64,000 nucleotides of DNA from Tetragonia tetragonoides (GCA_038025085.1 CM076154.1:19974501-20038500), one strand, 5' to 3'. Shown: positions 1 to 12,462, counted from the first letter of the stretch. Numbers and translations: made by a program. The notes: generated by a model not told the origin, from the letters alone.

Positions 1-545
1 TGGTGTTAAAACAGGGTGAATACACACGACATCATGCAGCGGGCGGAGGCCTGGATGGTGTTTGTCGACGGATATGTGTGTGATGTGTCGTCATAGTTGT
101 GAGGACAGCTTGCATCTGTTTGTGTTGTGTGAATTTGCTAGGTGGTTGTGGGGTAGATTGTCTGGGGGTGAGCCTTTTGCTAGTCCGTCTACGGTAGGCC
201 AGTTTTACAAATGTGTTTTTCTGCTGCCGGGAGGGGGAGATAGGGTAAGTTGTGGTGGAGGTGTGCTTATATGGCGATTCTGTGGTGTATTTGGTTGGAG
301 CGGAACTCGAGGATCTTTTCCGCCTCTGGAAAGACCGTTGATTGCGTTTGGGACCACATTATTTACTTGGCATCTCTCTGGGCGAAGGCAGCAGGGGCCT
401 TTAAGGGTATCCCCCTTACACTTGTCCAACTTCATTGGCGTGATTTGTAGATACTTTTTTGCTTTCCTTTGAGGACTTCTTGTCCCCATTTTTGTATTCT
501 TTAATTGTTTGATTAATAAAAAAAAATCTTATCTAAAAAAATAGA
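1..545 (+). mobile_element. LINE (non-LTR retrotransposon) 3' end, degenerate
   Basis: Two overlapping frames carry the C-terminal end of a plant LINE ORF2. Frame 62-472 has a zf-RVT-like zinc-binding segment (CVMC, then a His-Leu-Phe and a Cys, then RWLWGRL). Frame 250-450 has the usual following segment (AILWCIWLERNSRIF, then a stop). A frameshift near 250 and another near position 45 separate them, so it is not functional. A 3' UTR-like stretch and A-rich tail follow at 515-545. The reverse transcriptase core lies left of the window or is missing. It sits inside intron 2 of the minus-strand importin gene, in antisense orientation. Confidence 0.75.
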
Positions 546-768
546 AACAAACAAAAAAAGATTTATAAAGGAAATTTTAGGATTGAACATTCCATATAAG
601 TTCAGGGCTGGGGAATGTCCAAATAAACACGATGTGCTCAAGCATGAACAAAAGACTAATGAACAAGGAGGCCTGTTAAATAATTGTGCCAAATTGAAAA
701 GACACCCGATCTTGCACATAAACACATTACTTAATCAAGTAATAAAGTAAAGGACAACTAGAACTTAC

Positions 769-2571
769 CTCCCTGTGATCCTCTTGTGCACTTTGACTGC
801 ACTGGAAAAGAAATGGCAACAAGTCAGGCCACTCTCCAGCTGGAACAGCATACTTTGCGATGACACTGACGACATTTGCACTAGCTCGTCTCACAGGTGG
901 ACTGAAATTTATAGAAATGTATATAGTTAAGCTATGCAAACTTCTTACGTTTCATTACTTGAATCTTCATATTTCTAGTGAATCAAACACCTAAAGTTTG
1001 TTGGATAAACTCAATAGTGAAGCCACTATAGCTCTTTTAAGTTATACCAAGAGCCATCCCCAATAGCATGTCTTGATCCAAGAAAATAACAGCTTGGATC
1101 ATGGAGTAAAGCTAATCCACCATTGCCACAATATCACAGTTGTAAGTATATTAAGTTTTCTGCTTTCATGTGGGCAAAGTTTTGATTTCCCAAATGGAGT
1201 AGACCAATTTGTCTCATTACATCGTCCTTCGTTTCACATAAGTTTGCCAAAGTAGCATGATGTCTACCTCTCCAGTCTCCATTCAATAGTCCAATGGGAA
1301 AGGCTAGTAGCATCTAAACCCACCAACCCACCACCTACTCACCTTCCCACTCAACAACAAATTGAAGCAACAACAGAGATACTGGGTAATAGTACAGTAT
1401 GGTTCAAGCTTATCAAATGATATAAAAGATCACTCTTTTCTTGGTCACCCATTATCAACAGTACCCTGTTTAACCCAAATGTCTAAACTTCTAGAGCTGC
1501 GCCCCTTAACAAATTTAACCCAACTTTACCCACCTAAAGCATAATCTACCCAGTACCCAGAAGCTATAAGCCTATAAGCAACCATTCGAATAACAAAACA
1601 ACACAAAAAACTGAACTTAAATGGGAAATACCATCAAGAATTTATTCTTTCCTCAGGGAACCCATATCAGTGTCTTCTCATTTGGACCAGATAAAATAAA
1701 ATAAAATCATTTTAAAGCAAACCAACCCAGTTTTCTCAATTGCCCAAAACCCAGAATTGAAACAAACCCATAAGCTAACATCAAACAAACATTTAACTGG
1801 AACTAAAATCATATTTTACTCAATAAAATGACAAGAAACAAAACAAAGCAACCCAGTTTTCCCAAAACCCAGAATTCAAACAAACCAACAAGCTAAAATC
1901 AAACAACTAATCAAATGCAAACAAACTAATGTCTAAACTTCTAAAGCTGCGCCCCTTAACAAATTTAACCCAACGTTACCCACCTAAAGCATAATATACC
2001 CATTACCCAGAAATAATAATCCTATAAGCAAACATTTTAATAACAGAACAGAAACAACTGAACTTATTACAAAAATACCATCAAAATTTACTTAGGGAAC
2101 ACATATCAGTGTCTTCTCATTTGGGCCAAAATAAAGTAAAATCATATTAAGCAAAGCAACCCAGTTTTCCCAATTGCCCAGAATTCAAACAAACCCACAA
2201 GCTAAAATCAAACAACCAATCAAATGGAAACAAAGTACACTCCAATAAAATGACAAAAAGCAATTGAAGGAAAAAAAAAAAAAAAAAAAAACAAACCTGT
2301 GCTCTAAGGTGATGCTTTCAATAAGAGATTGTTTAACAAGCTGACGAAGCTGGGTGTTCAACTTAGCCCAATGACCAGTAATCTTCTTACGAAGCAAAAC
2401 AGCAGCAAGTTGACGAACATTAGGTGTTTTAGCAGTGCGAAGATGATGAACTAAAGCAGGAACAACTTGTGGGTCTTTAGCTAAACGCTTAATTTGATCT
2501 TCAGCTTGTCTTCTAGCATCATTGTCTGGCATTAAGAATTGAATAAGCAGTAACTCCAATGACTGCGCCAT
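769..2571 (-). CDS. Importin-4-type importin beta (karyopherin), 5' exons only
   Basis: Exon 1 is 2571-2297 (275 nt) and exon 2 is 901-769 (133 nt). The splice signals are CAG^GTTTGT, TTTCAG and GAG^GTAAGT. Phase agrees: exon 1 ends with two bases of a codon that exon 2 completes. Exon 1 encodes the importin beta N-terminal (IBN_N) helices (MAQSLELLLIQFLMPDNDAR, later RQLAAVLLRKKITGHW). Exon 2 encodes a HEAT-repeat segment (VRRASANVVSVIAKYAVPAG). The family carries cargo, often ribosomal proteins and histones, through nuclear pores under Ran control and is about 1,050 residues long. About 136 residues are visible, so the gene continues off the left edge. Start chosen: the first ATG, followed directly by the conserved N-terminus. 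Just upstream, AAAACCCTAT at 2641-2650 resembles a telo-box. Confidence 0.88.
1481..2250. repeat. Direct tandem duplication inside importin intron 1
   Basis: Sequence from 1481 recurs from 1931, a period of 450 bp, with modest divergence. Both copies start GTCTAAACTTCTA and share the same CCC-rich spacing and the AAACCCAGAATT segments. A poly-A run (poly-T on the transcribed strand) at 2270-2291 lies just inside the donor side of the intron. There is no coding content. Confidence 0.7.
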
Positions 2572-2880
2572 TGTTGTGTGTAGTAGTAGTAGTGTGGAGA
2601 AGGAGGCGAAGAAAGAGAATGGAGAGTGAATGAAAGAAAGAAAACCCTATTATGTGCCGGGGGTTAAGGAACAGGACAGCCTATAATGCTTTTGGAACGA
2701 TTTCCCCACTATATGGGCCAATATGGCTAATTGCTCTTCTTCGACACAAAAACTAGTAAAAGGTGTTCTTAGCCTAAATTACAAATAAACTGGTATATAT
2801 TATGGGCAGTGACCCTCATATTACTAAAAAGCAATTCTCATCTCATTGTAAGTTTAGGTAAAACTTTCTTATTGTTGTGT

Positions 2881-2951
2881 AGTAATAATAATTAATAATA
2901 ATAATAATAATAAATCATAATAATAATAATATAATAATAATAATAATAAAA
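2881..2951. repeat. AAT/ATA microsatellite
   Basis: Interrupted trinucleotide run of AAT units with an ATCAT interruption, upstream of the importin gene. Confidence 0.85.
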
Positions 2952-4423
2952 TATTTGGTTGCCAATAATCCCAATTTTAAGCGAGTTACAGAAAATAATC
3001 CTAACTTTCGAATTTGCACCAAATAATCCCAACTTTGCTGCTTGTTGCATGAAATATAGTTTATGTGATTAGTTTTTCCATTAACTATTTCTATTTTCTT
3101 TTGTTTTTATATTATTTGAATATAAATATTAACAATTTAGCATATCACCTCACCTATTATTCAAAAATCAAAGTTTTGAACATTTAGCATGCTCATGACT
3201 ATATGAAGAAGCGGGGGCGATGTATTTTTTTCATATGGCTTTGGAAGATTGGGCAATTACACATTAGTGCTTAAAGTAATCTCGCTCAATTCGTTATTGA
3301 TCATCTTGGGGCCTCGTTCATCCGAACCATTGATTCAACATGATCAATGGTTGTTATTTCCTATGGTCCAGGAATGGAGAGCAGGGGAAGGCTAAAGGGC
3401 CCGTATGGGTTTGCTGGATGGCTGAAAGAGAGAAAGAAAAGTTGGAGTGAAGAGATATAACTTATATATAAAGGGGGAATTAAACAAAAACAAAATTAGA
3501 AATGGGCTATATTTCAAGTACAATAATAATAATAAATTGAAATAGTTAATGGAAAAGTGAAGCCCTGTCAACTAAGATGCATCTTGTGCATCACGGACTA
3601 AAGTCTGGATTACTTGGCGTAAATTCAAAAGTTCAAGTTGAATGTCATGTGACATGGGAATAACGATTCCATCCGACCCCGATTTGACTTTAAAGTAAAA
3701 ATCTAATCGAACTTTTAAGAAGAAACAACTTTATCCAGATGTGGAAACAAAAACTCGAATCTTAATAGGTGTTATTATCGAATACCAACCAACCCAGATG
3801 AAAATACTTTGGTGGAAGTCCATAATATAGACAACATGATTTCCAATAATTTTGACGATAACATTAGAGATAAATCTAAACGACCCATTAGAAGGACTTG
3901 TTGGATAAAAATCAGACATGGCAATTGGATTAGACACTTTTGTAATATGCATTATACAAATGAAATTAGATCATTTGGAAGCTCCATTCCGTTTAGAAAT
4001 TTAAGGAAAACTTTACAATTACTATTGCTAACAACAAACAACAAGTTTCGATTAAAAGATGGTGGCATATCATTTGAACCCAGAAGTTTCAATGGGTTCA
4101 TTTGAAGGAAAAAAAAAAGGCCTCTATAATATTTTACCCGTAGATCTTTATTATGAGTAAGAAATTATATTACATGATAACCTTTGTAAAAAACAAAGGC
4201 TAATATACGGTGAAAACTTATCTAGAATAGAATTGTGGATTGAGGAATTATTCCCCCAAAATACGGATTTCCCCTACACATACGTGTAGACGCCGAAATT
4301 TTGACTTCTTTTTATTTATTTATTATTATTATAATTACAGTATTAGTTTTTATTTTATAAAAGGTTAATAGAACAAAAAAAAAATTGTGTTTTGATTAAT
4401 TTAAACATGGTTTACTTTGGTAT
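2952..4423. other. AT-rich intergenic DNA, no gene recognised
   Basis: Open frames on both strands around 3730-4105 have no recognisable motif and overlap each other. No transposon termini were found here. Confidence 0.5.
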
Positions 4424-4740
4424 AAACGTGGGTCACTTTTAATTCAAAATGGGTCACTTTTAGTGTTAAACTTGGGTCACTTTTAGTGTTAAACGTGGGT
4501 CACTTTTAGTGTTAAACCTGAGTCCCCTTTAGTGTTGTACGGGTCACTTTTAATGTTAAACAAGGGTCACTCTTGGTGTTAAACCTGGGTTGCTTTCAGT
4601 GTCAGACGGGGTCACTTTTAACCTAAACAAAGTCTTTTTTTTAACTTAAACGGGGTTCGTTTTTAACTTAAACGGGTTTTACTTTAGTGTTAAACTTGAT
4701 CACTTTATGTGAAATATGGGCACTTTTAACCCATATGTTT
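4424..4740. repeat. Degenerate minisatellite, unit about 21-22 bp
   Basis: About a dozen imperfect head-to-tail copies of a unit like GGGTCACTTTTAGTGTTAAAC. The central copies (4460-4520) are nearly identical and the outer ones drift. No coding potential. Confidence 0.85.
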
Positions 4741-5079
4741 TATGTATTAAACTCCAAAACCAAAACCCACAAAAAAGGAGAGAGAAAATTAAAAGAAATA
4801 ATTACATAACAGGATAAAACAAAAAATTCTGATCCATTCTCCATGGTGGACCCCACCGAAAATAGGTTTAGAAAAAAAAGGTTCCCCTTCCCGTTTTTAC
4901 GTTAGAGCATCCACAATGATGGGTATGAGTTTCAGTTCTCATACCCTGCCACCTCATCACTTTATCCATTTCTCAAACTCAAACTCAAAGTGAAACTTAC
5001 ACTACAATGGTAGTTTATACTACTCGAAACTCACATCAACATTATTTAATTGATTCTTTCAATTTTCATTTACATTAAC

Positions 5080-5211
<132 letters not shown>

Positions 5212-6537
5212 AAATGTAGATAATTCAACATAAATATTTTAAATATAAAGTAAAAGCAAAAAAATAAATGTAACAAATATTTTTAGCTTAATATTACTGA
5301 ACTAAACATTAAAATTGCATTACACATAAACATAAAAATAAAGATAACTTAACTTTGATATTTGTAGGATACATGAAAAAATAAATAAAAAGGTGCTACA
5401 AGGCATTAGATTTTCTACCAACAATTTAATTATCGTCATTCTCCGCTAGGCGTTCCAACAATTTAATTATCGCCATTCTCCGCTAGATTTTCTACCAACA
5501 ATTTAATTTTCTACCAAATCTGCTTGTAGCCCACGATGAGTTGCCCTATCTCGAAGGAGCATATTATTATCGAGGAAGTTGTTGAAATGAGATCCAAGTT
5601 TCGGACCTACTCGAGGAAGTTCTTTTATATCATTTGTTGTTTCATAATCATAATTATTTGTATCCCCATATGTATCACGCTCATCCTCAACAATCATATT
5701 ATGTAATATAACACATGCTATGATTACTTCACCCATCTCAACTTTGTTCCACAAACGTGCTGCGACTTTAATTATCGCAAACCGAGCTTGAAGGACTCCA
5801 AATGCTCGTTCAATGTCATTTCTTGCTGCTTCTTGTTGTTTTGCAAAGTATTGCCTCTTTGCACCTTGTGGCCTAGAGATGACTTTTACAAACGATCCAA
5901 CACAAGTCGTGTGAAGCAACACATTAACGTCGTTGTTAGATCCCGCTACACCAAAAAAAGCATGTCAAATCCACAAGTCGTGTGAAGCAACCGCTTCTAG
6001 CATTATTGTGGGTACCCTGTGATCCCCTCGTGTGAACTGCCCTTGCCAAGCGATGGCGCAATTTTTCCATTCCCAATGCATACAGTCTATGCTTCCTAAC
6101 ATACCAGGAAATCCTCGTTCTTCTCCTTTTTGTAATATGCGACGTAGATCGTCGTCATTGGGACTTCTCAAGTACTCGTCGCCAAAAACTTTAATCACAC
6201 ATTTTACAAACTTTTTTAAACACTGGATGGTAGTGGTTTCGCCTATTCGTATATAATCATCAAGAAAATCGGCAGCCGCCCCATATGCCAACATCCGAAT
6301 GGCCGCAGTGCACTTTTGAAGTGTAGATAAACTGAATCGGCCGGTAACATCTTGCCTCTTTTGAAAATATGGAAAACGAGCTTCAAGGGCATTTGTAATG
6401 CGAAGGAATACGTACTTTCGCATGCGAAACCTCCTTCGAAACTTATCATCTGTAAATACAGAGTCATCCTTGAAGTCGCCTGCTTCACGACCTTTCTCGA
6501 TGACAGATCTTTTCTTCTTGCACTAGTACAGAATTAC

Positions 6538-6765
6538 CTATACTACGACGGTTCCGTGTCTAGGCAAAACCGTCGTGTATGTGGACACCATAGAAAATGC
6601 TAGAAACTACGACGGTTTCAAAACCGTAGTAGAAACTCATTGCTATGATGGTTATTCAATGGGAACCGTAGTATAAATTAATTTACTACGACGGTTTTCT
6701 GTGTCACCCGTGGTAGATTGTGTACATAGTACTGCGGTTACAAAGATGCACCCATCGTAGAAAGT
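6538..6765. repeat. CACTA left subterminal repeat cluster
   Basis: At least five copies, in alternating orientation, of a motif like CTACGACGGTTT or its complement AACCGTAGTAG (for example at 6541, 6604, 6621, 6669 and 6682). In this superfamily such arrays bind the element's own transposase. Confidence 0.75.
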
Positions 6766-9524
6766 CTCATTTTTTACTAAAAAAAATAGCAATGACTCAT
6801 TTGAGCAATAGTGTACAAATACATATTCATTTGAACCTGATTTACAAACATTGATTTACAACTGAAAATTAGATTGTCACAGATACTTCACACCAAAAAA
6901 AAAACATAACATAGTAATTGTACAAAATGTATATAGCTCGCCAATGTTATGGTTGTTAAGGGCTCTTGTGAGCGTATAAATAACTCCAAGGGGTATCATA
7001 GAGACCTAGCAGCATATACATAGTATACTCCTAGAAGTCTATTTACAGCAGCACAACCGTCAGATATGAGCATAATTGTGATCCTCCATCTGACAAATTA
7101 GAGACACAAACAGAAAGGAAAAAAAGGGTCAATTTCATAAGGTAAGTGTAGAGACATTGAGATAACATACGAAGCTAAATTTACTTTCATGAAACAATAA
7201 AAAGTCATTCCAACAAGACCCATATATACTAAGTCAAAGCATTATTTACTTTGCTCTACATCCACCACCACCCACACACATCACATTGAAGAGATAAACC
7301 GAAAGGGAAAGAAGTTTTAACCTGAGTTTTCTTATTCAAACAACCACCAGCCTCTTGCAGAAATCTTCTTAAAAGTTCAAACAATCAATAATCATCACTT
7401 CTATATTCAGACTTGTAAACAGATTATAAATGTCAAATTTCATTATTTGAAGGACCTAAATTAAGGTTCTGTTCAGTCCCCTTTGAATCCTAGTTGTCTC
7501 TCTTTATTTATGTGTCACATGAGCTCAATTAAATCTCAAGGACATTGTGTAAACATAGAAAAACAGAGCAACTTAGCATCAGAATAAATATATCATGAAC
7601 TTCAATTTCCTAGGTTTAATTTTTTATTTACAGTATAGTTATATAAGCTTATATATTAGTTCCTTATCACTTCACATGATTGCATCAATTGAGAATCTGA
7701 GATGATCGTTTTGTTAGCATTTTAATTTTTAAGTTTGATGTAACAACAGAATTATGGAGGCACTGAGACAACCTAAGTTTTGAGGAGTCCTAGAATTGTT
7801 AGCACCAAGAGCAATTAGAACCAATTGAAAAACCTTATTGCATCCTATATTAGGATAAATACCTGCTTAATTTCTGACTAAATGTTCGTAAACCAGCTGG
7901 CTGCCTACCTCAGCTATACACTACCTCTCCACTTGTCGCTTGAGCAATCTGTCGGATAAAGCGAGTGCCTTCATAGGAAGTCAATAACTAGTTAATTCAA
8001 TTGTACTGCAGGAATGATTTATAATGAACATTATAGACTACAATAGTGCTACTAGTATTAGTACATAGTGAAATATGTAGGCACTTACTGCTAGTCATCT
8101 CCTGGGCCACAACTTTTGACGATTGATACAATGGCCGCGGAAGCTGTAGAACATATATTATGAATCTGAATATAAGTCGTGGCATAGAGAATTCAGTAAA
8201 ATTAGTTCTCATCAGTCACTATTCTCAGATAAGTTATATAAATCAAAAATTCAAACTAGCATCCAGGTGGATATGCTTACAAAAGATCATGTGCAGGTAC
8301 TTTGCAAACCAAAATAAAAACATGAAGCAAAAGGGTCCTTCGGACTTCGGATAACAATGCTGAACTTAGAGCAAGGTAAGTGCTATTTCAATGAGCGAAA
8401 ACATGAACAAGAGGGGCATCTGGTTATGACTTGTAAAATAAAAGGAAACATGAAAAATTGAAAGAAAAAATGGCCTCAAACAAAATAACTAACACATCAA
8501 CACATTAGCGTCATAAAGGAAGAGACCAAGCTCATCAGTGCATTCATCTCTTGAATAGAACATCAGCAAAAAGTATTCTAGGGGTTAAGCTCCTACTAAA
8601 GAATCCCCTTGGAATCCTCATCTATTAGCTCATACACAACCCATCTATAGTTCTGTATAATTGAACCCAACATACCATGTTCATCCATTAGCCCAGCCAT
8701 CTTCAGCACCCAACAAACCTCAAGAATAAGGTGGTCTGCTATATGGATAATTGAACCTCCACCTTCACATGGTCTAATGAGAGAGCCACTGGAAAGCATT
8801 TGAGCTCATATAAACAGAGGAGCAGCAGTATAGCATGTTAAACTCAGTGGTAAACAACCTAGATCTTTCAATTATAGCAGCTCACAAATGATAACTCGCT
8901 AGCAGGTTGCACGTACACAAATGCAAAACCAATATCCAACGACATGAGCTTACAATTTCAGACCAACATTAGCTCAACAAACCAAATTTCTAATCCACAT
9001 ATAACTCTCACCAATCAGCAGATGAAGTCCAACAATCAAGTTTTCAACAAGCCAAGCACAAGTGCATCTCAAGTTTATGCTAGAAACAACACAAAGTAGC
9101 GCCAGATTAGACATGAAAAAACAAATTCCAATATCTCAAATACACAAAACTCAACAACCCAGCAAATTATAGGAATAATAATAAATAAATAAAAATCAGA
9201 GCCAACCTCAATAGTCAGAAAACCCAATATCGATTTTCACGATTTCAAGGAGATCTTGTATACTAAAGTAAAACGCTCATGGATACAATTTCAAATCCCA
9301 TCAATACCAGAGATCATCGCACTGCAAGCAATTGATTCTAAAATCTTGGACAAATTAGTCCCTAAAATCAAATTGACTACTACCCCACAATCAAAACCCT
9401 ATGATATATCGATTAATCACAAAAAGTGAAGGGGTAGAAAACGAACCAAATTGACACAAGTTGTTTGGATCAGTTTGAATCTCCGGCGATGCTTTGAGTA
9501 GGTGGTTGGTCGACTTTCATCGCC

Positions 9525-9715
9525 AGAATTTTACCTCAATACCCCGAAGTTCAACTCCAATTGCCCAGAACTTCAACTCAATTCGCCCAAAATTTCATCT
9601 CCAATTGCCCAGAAATTCAATTCAATATTCGCCCAGATTTTCACCTCAAAACGACCTAAAATTTGACCTCAAAACGACCCAAAACTTCACTTCAAAACGG
9701 CCCAGAATTTGTTAA
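9525..9715. repeat. Degenerate short tandem repeat inside the CACTA element
   Basis: Head-to-tail imperfect units of roughly 25-30 bp with the core GCCCAGAATTTCA or ACCCAAAACTTCA. They can be read as low-complexity open frame, but the repetition and lack of motifs argue against a protein. Confidence 0.6.
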
Positions 9716-9884
9716 CTTTTTGGAGAGGGGATGAACAAATGGCGAGAGATTGCTTATAATTTTAGAGAGTAGAAAACCTAGGGTTTATTTTCACAAAGGG
9801 TCCAAGTAGGTTTTGGAAAAGAGAAAACTTCCTCACCGGGTTGGGAGGAGTTTATTTTATTTTGATAAAATTTCAGCCATAAAC

Positions 9885-10045
9885 TACTACGGTTTCTTTT
9901 TAACCTTCTATTTAACAGTAGTAGTTTATATAAAATACTACGGTTTTCCCTTCAACCGTAGTAGTTTATGTCTTTTGCCTTTTAACTATTTACGAGAGTG
10001 CCACCGCCTACTAAACTACGGCGGTTTTGTTGCAAACGTCGTAGT
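9885..10045. repeat. CACTA right subterminal repeat cluster
   Basis: Copies of CTACGGTTT and AACCGTAGTAG in both orientations (around 9889, 9927, 9938, 9953, 10015 and 10036), matching the left cluster. Confidence 0.75.
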
Positions 10046-10764
10046 TTAAGTGTCATAGTTTGATGATTCTGTACTAGTGTTGGGGCATTGGTACTAGAGC
10101 TCCCTTCAATTTCTTATTGCATTAAATTCCTTGCTGCACTAATAATACTATCATCGGTGTACTATGACTCTAACAATTGATCAAAACTCATATTTGAGAA
10201 GGAATTTGGGTTTTTAGACATGTTGAAGAAAATATTTGGATGGACGGTAACAGAAGTTGGAGTATTTCAATGAGTTGTTTCAGTAATAGTTTGTTGTGAT
10301 TGAGCTCATATCAAGTGATACATTATATAGACAATGTATGTAGATAAAGCAATCTACATTTGCACTTCTATTGGCTATTACATATTACCAAAGGATAAGG
10401 TGATTTTTTAATAGATAAGATTTTAGGATAGGGTGTCTGATCAATTGACTCTTGTGGGCCCATATTTCTAGATTGCGTATAGATAGACCTCACATAATCA
10501 AATGAAATAAATTTCATTATTTAAGCAAACATAAATTTAATTAACATACATGGATTAAGTAAAAAATTAATTAACGTACATAGATTAAATTACATTATTT
10601 AAGCAAACATAAATTTCATTTAACATACATAGATTAAGTAAAAATTGAGTCAACGTATATAGATTAAATTACATGATTTAAGCAAACATAAATTTAACTG
10701 ACGTACAACATAAAGAAAGGATGCAAATTTGACCAAAGCAAAATGTTTAACCATTACAATCTAA

Positions 10765-11883
10765 TCATTCGTCGGCATCATTCCAACCATATTTCTCCAT
10801 GATAATTGTCACATGATGGTCGTGAGCTTTTTGCTGCATGGAGGTCATAAGATTTCTATCTGCCTAAAGGACTTTGAAATCTGTTTTCCTTTCTTGATTT
10901 TCTATCTCTTTGGCCTTCAACTCCACCATATGGGTTTGAACCTCATGCCTTTGATTTTCCATAGATTGAAGATAACTCCAAGATTCCACATTACTAGAGG
11001 ACCCCCCTTTCAGCTTTTTGTCCTATTGGACGAACCTCTTCTATATCATCGGCTACGTCAACGTCGCCACCCGAAGATGTAAATGCTCCAGATTCGGACA
11101 CCTTCGTTCTTTTTGAAAACCCCCCGATTAAATTTTCTTTGCAATGAGATTCCCATTTTGGCTCATTTTATTACAATAAGTCACACATGCATATGCTGAA
11201 ATTTTTTCCCATTATTTTCAGACTCATATGTACTTAAAGCTCGCTCTAAAACATCAACGTCACTCATGCCGCTCTCTCGCCAAGTTCGAGAAAATGCACC
11301 TGTAAATTTCTGAACAGAATGATTAATTGGGTGCCAATGTGTTTTGCATTGCGTACCTGTCATGTGCTCATTAGGACTCCTTTGCTCATTGTAGTAGTCC
11401 GCCACTCGATTCCAAAACGAAGTAGTTTTTTGGTTGCGCCCGATTATTGAGTATTTCGAAATGTTTAACCATGCGCTTGCTAGAAGCTCATCATCTTTAA
11501 TATGCAATTTAGCTTGTTGGCCTTTGTCGGTATCATTTTCGGGGGTATTGAGCTCAATATACTCCAAGCCGTGTGGCGTGATAAACTCTAGTGGTTGTGA
11601 GTCTGAATTTGATCCGGTGTGAATCTGAATTGGATCCGGTGTTACTGATTGGTGTAATTGGAGGTTGATCTATGTTACTTGGTGGACCCATATTTGCATT
11701 TTGTAGCAATTGTTGCAAAAAATGAGCATCCATCGAAATAACATTTGGGTTCGAGGGAGCGGGTGAAGGCGGATATTGGTTATTTTGGGGATTTGGTGTG
11801 GATATATTTTGGTTATTTGGGGTGTTTTGGAGCATGCTCATGATCACATTCCAATTGAAGGGTTCATTCGGATCCATTTGCAA
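10765..11883 (-). pseudogene. Harbinger ORF1: Myb/SANT-like DNA-binding protein
   Basis: The N-terminal part begins at 11883 (MQMDPNEPFNW) and is rich in Asn, Pro and Gln. The trihelix/Myb-like core lies at about 11560-11240 (LLASAWLNISKYS, FWNRVADYYNEQ, HWHPINHSVQKFTGAF). The C-terminal segment, typical of this transposon partner protein, runs to the stop at 10765-10767 (RPIGQKA, HMVELKAKEIENQ). Such proteins bind element termini and work with the transposase. The two main frames are offset by a tandem duplication at 11595-11638. A further in-frame TAG interrupts the C-terminal part near 10868. It lies upstream of the transposase on the same strand, the usual Harbinger order. Confidence 0.82.
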
Positions 11884-12411
11884 TAAGGAAATAAACTACA
11901 AAGTTTGTTGGAGATTGATAATTTTTTGAATTTAAATAAAAAGAGAGTAGAAACTAGAGGGATGATAAGAAATGAAGGTGTAAAAATATGTTGGAAAGAA
12001 GTCAAATTTATAGACAAATTATTGAGTTAAAAAAAAATTGTTCAAAAACTACTCGTTGATCAACATTCAACCGTTGTATTTTCAGAAGCAAAAATAAAGC
12101 TGGCCCACGCAATTGATTCCCCCACTATCTCTGCCAACTTTTCCTTGCTTTTTGTTTTTCCTTGTTTTTTTATTCAAAACCATGACCTACCTAAATCATT
12201 TCTTTCCCCAATCTCAACCGTAGGGAAATGTCATACGGTTGAAAGGAAAACAAAAACTGATACCCTTCCATATTGTTCCCAACCCATGTGAAAGTATCAG
12301 TTTGAGAAGTGATACCCAAACTCAACTCACCATTGCTAAAGCTCTTAGTATAACTATGTAATAACGTTAGCTAGTTTGTTATATTTATTTTATTTTTTTA
12401 AAAAATTTTCC

Positions 12412-12437
12412 CTTTCTCTCTCTCTCTCTCTCTCTCT
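12412..12437. repeat. CT microsatellite
   Basis: Short run of CT units just right of the Harbinger element. Confidence 0.85.
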
Positions 12438-12462
12438 CCAATCGATTCCCCATAGAAGCTCA

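Larger units (their letters stand above)
6521..10079. mobile_element. Non-autonomous CACTA (En/Spm) element nested in Harbinger
   Basis: The termini begin CACTAGTACAGAATTA on the left and CACTAGTACAGAATCA in reverse complement on the right. The 3-bp target duplications are TTG (6518-6520 and 10080-10082). CACTA ends plus a 3-bp duplication define the superfamily. Subterminal motifs around ACTACGACGGTTT repeat in both orientations near both ends. I see no TNPD or TNPA-like transposase. The roughly 2.9 kb interior has only short random open frames, so the element would need help from an autonomous relative. Excising it and one TTG copy rejoins the Harbinger transposase sequence. Confidence 0.9.
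5503..10221 (-). pseudogene. PIF/Harbinger transposase (ALP1/HARBI1-like), split and mutated
   Basis: Reading starts at the ATG at 10221 (MSKNPNSFSN), continues to 10080, is interrupted by the CACTA element, resumes at 6520 and ends at 5503. The 6423-5965 part matches the family closely (RRRFRMRKYVFLRI, KCTAAIRMLAYG, GFPGMLGSIDCMHWEWKN). The first catalytic Asp (SIDCMHW) is present. Damage visible: in-frame TAG and TAA stops in the N-terminal part, a 1-nt frameshift at about the insertion site, a TGA at 5967-5965 where the family has Trp, and an internal deletion just after NNDVNV. The deletion removes the region expected to hold the second acidic residue. The C-terminal part (QEAARNDIERAFGVLQARFA, ILHNMIVEDER) follows in the same frame. 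It is dead as a transposase. Confidence 0.88.

Noticed and set aside
2881..2951. CRISPR-like or regulatory direct repeats
   Set aside because: Simple AAT microsatellite in plant nuclear DNA. None of the direct repeats in the window has the spacer structure of a CRISPR array.
3809..4105. 98-residue plus-strand frame
   Set aside because: No recognisable motif, AT-biased codons, and an overlapping antisense frame of similar quality.
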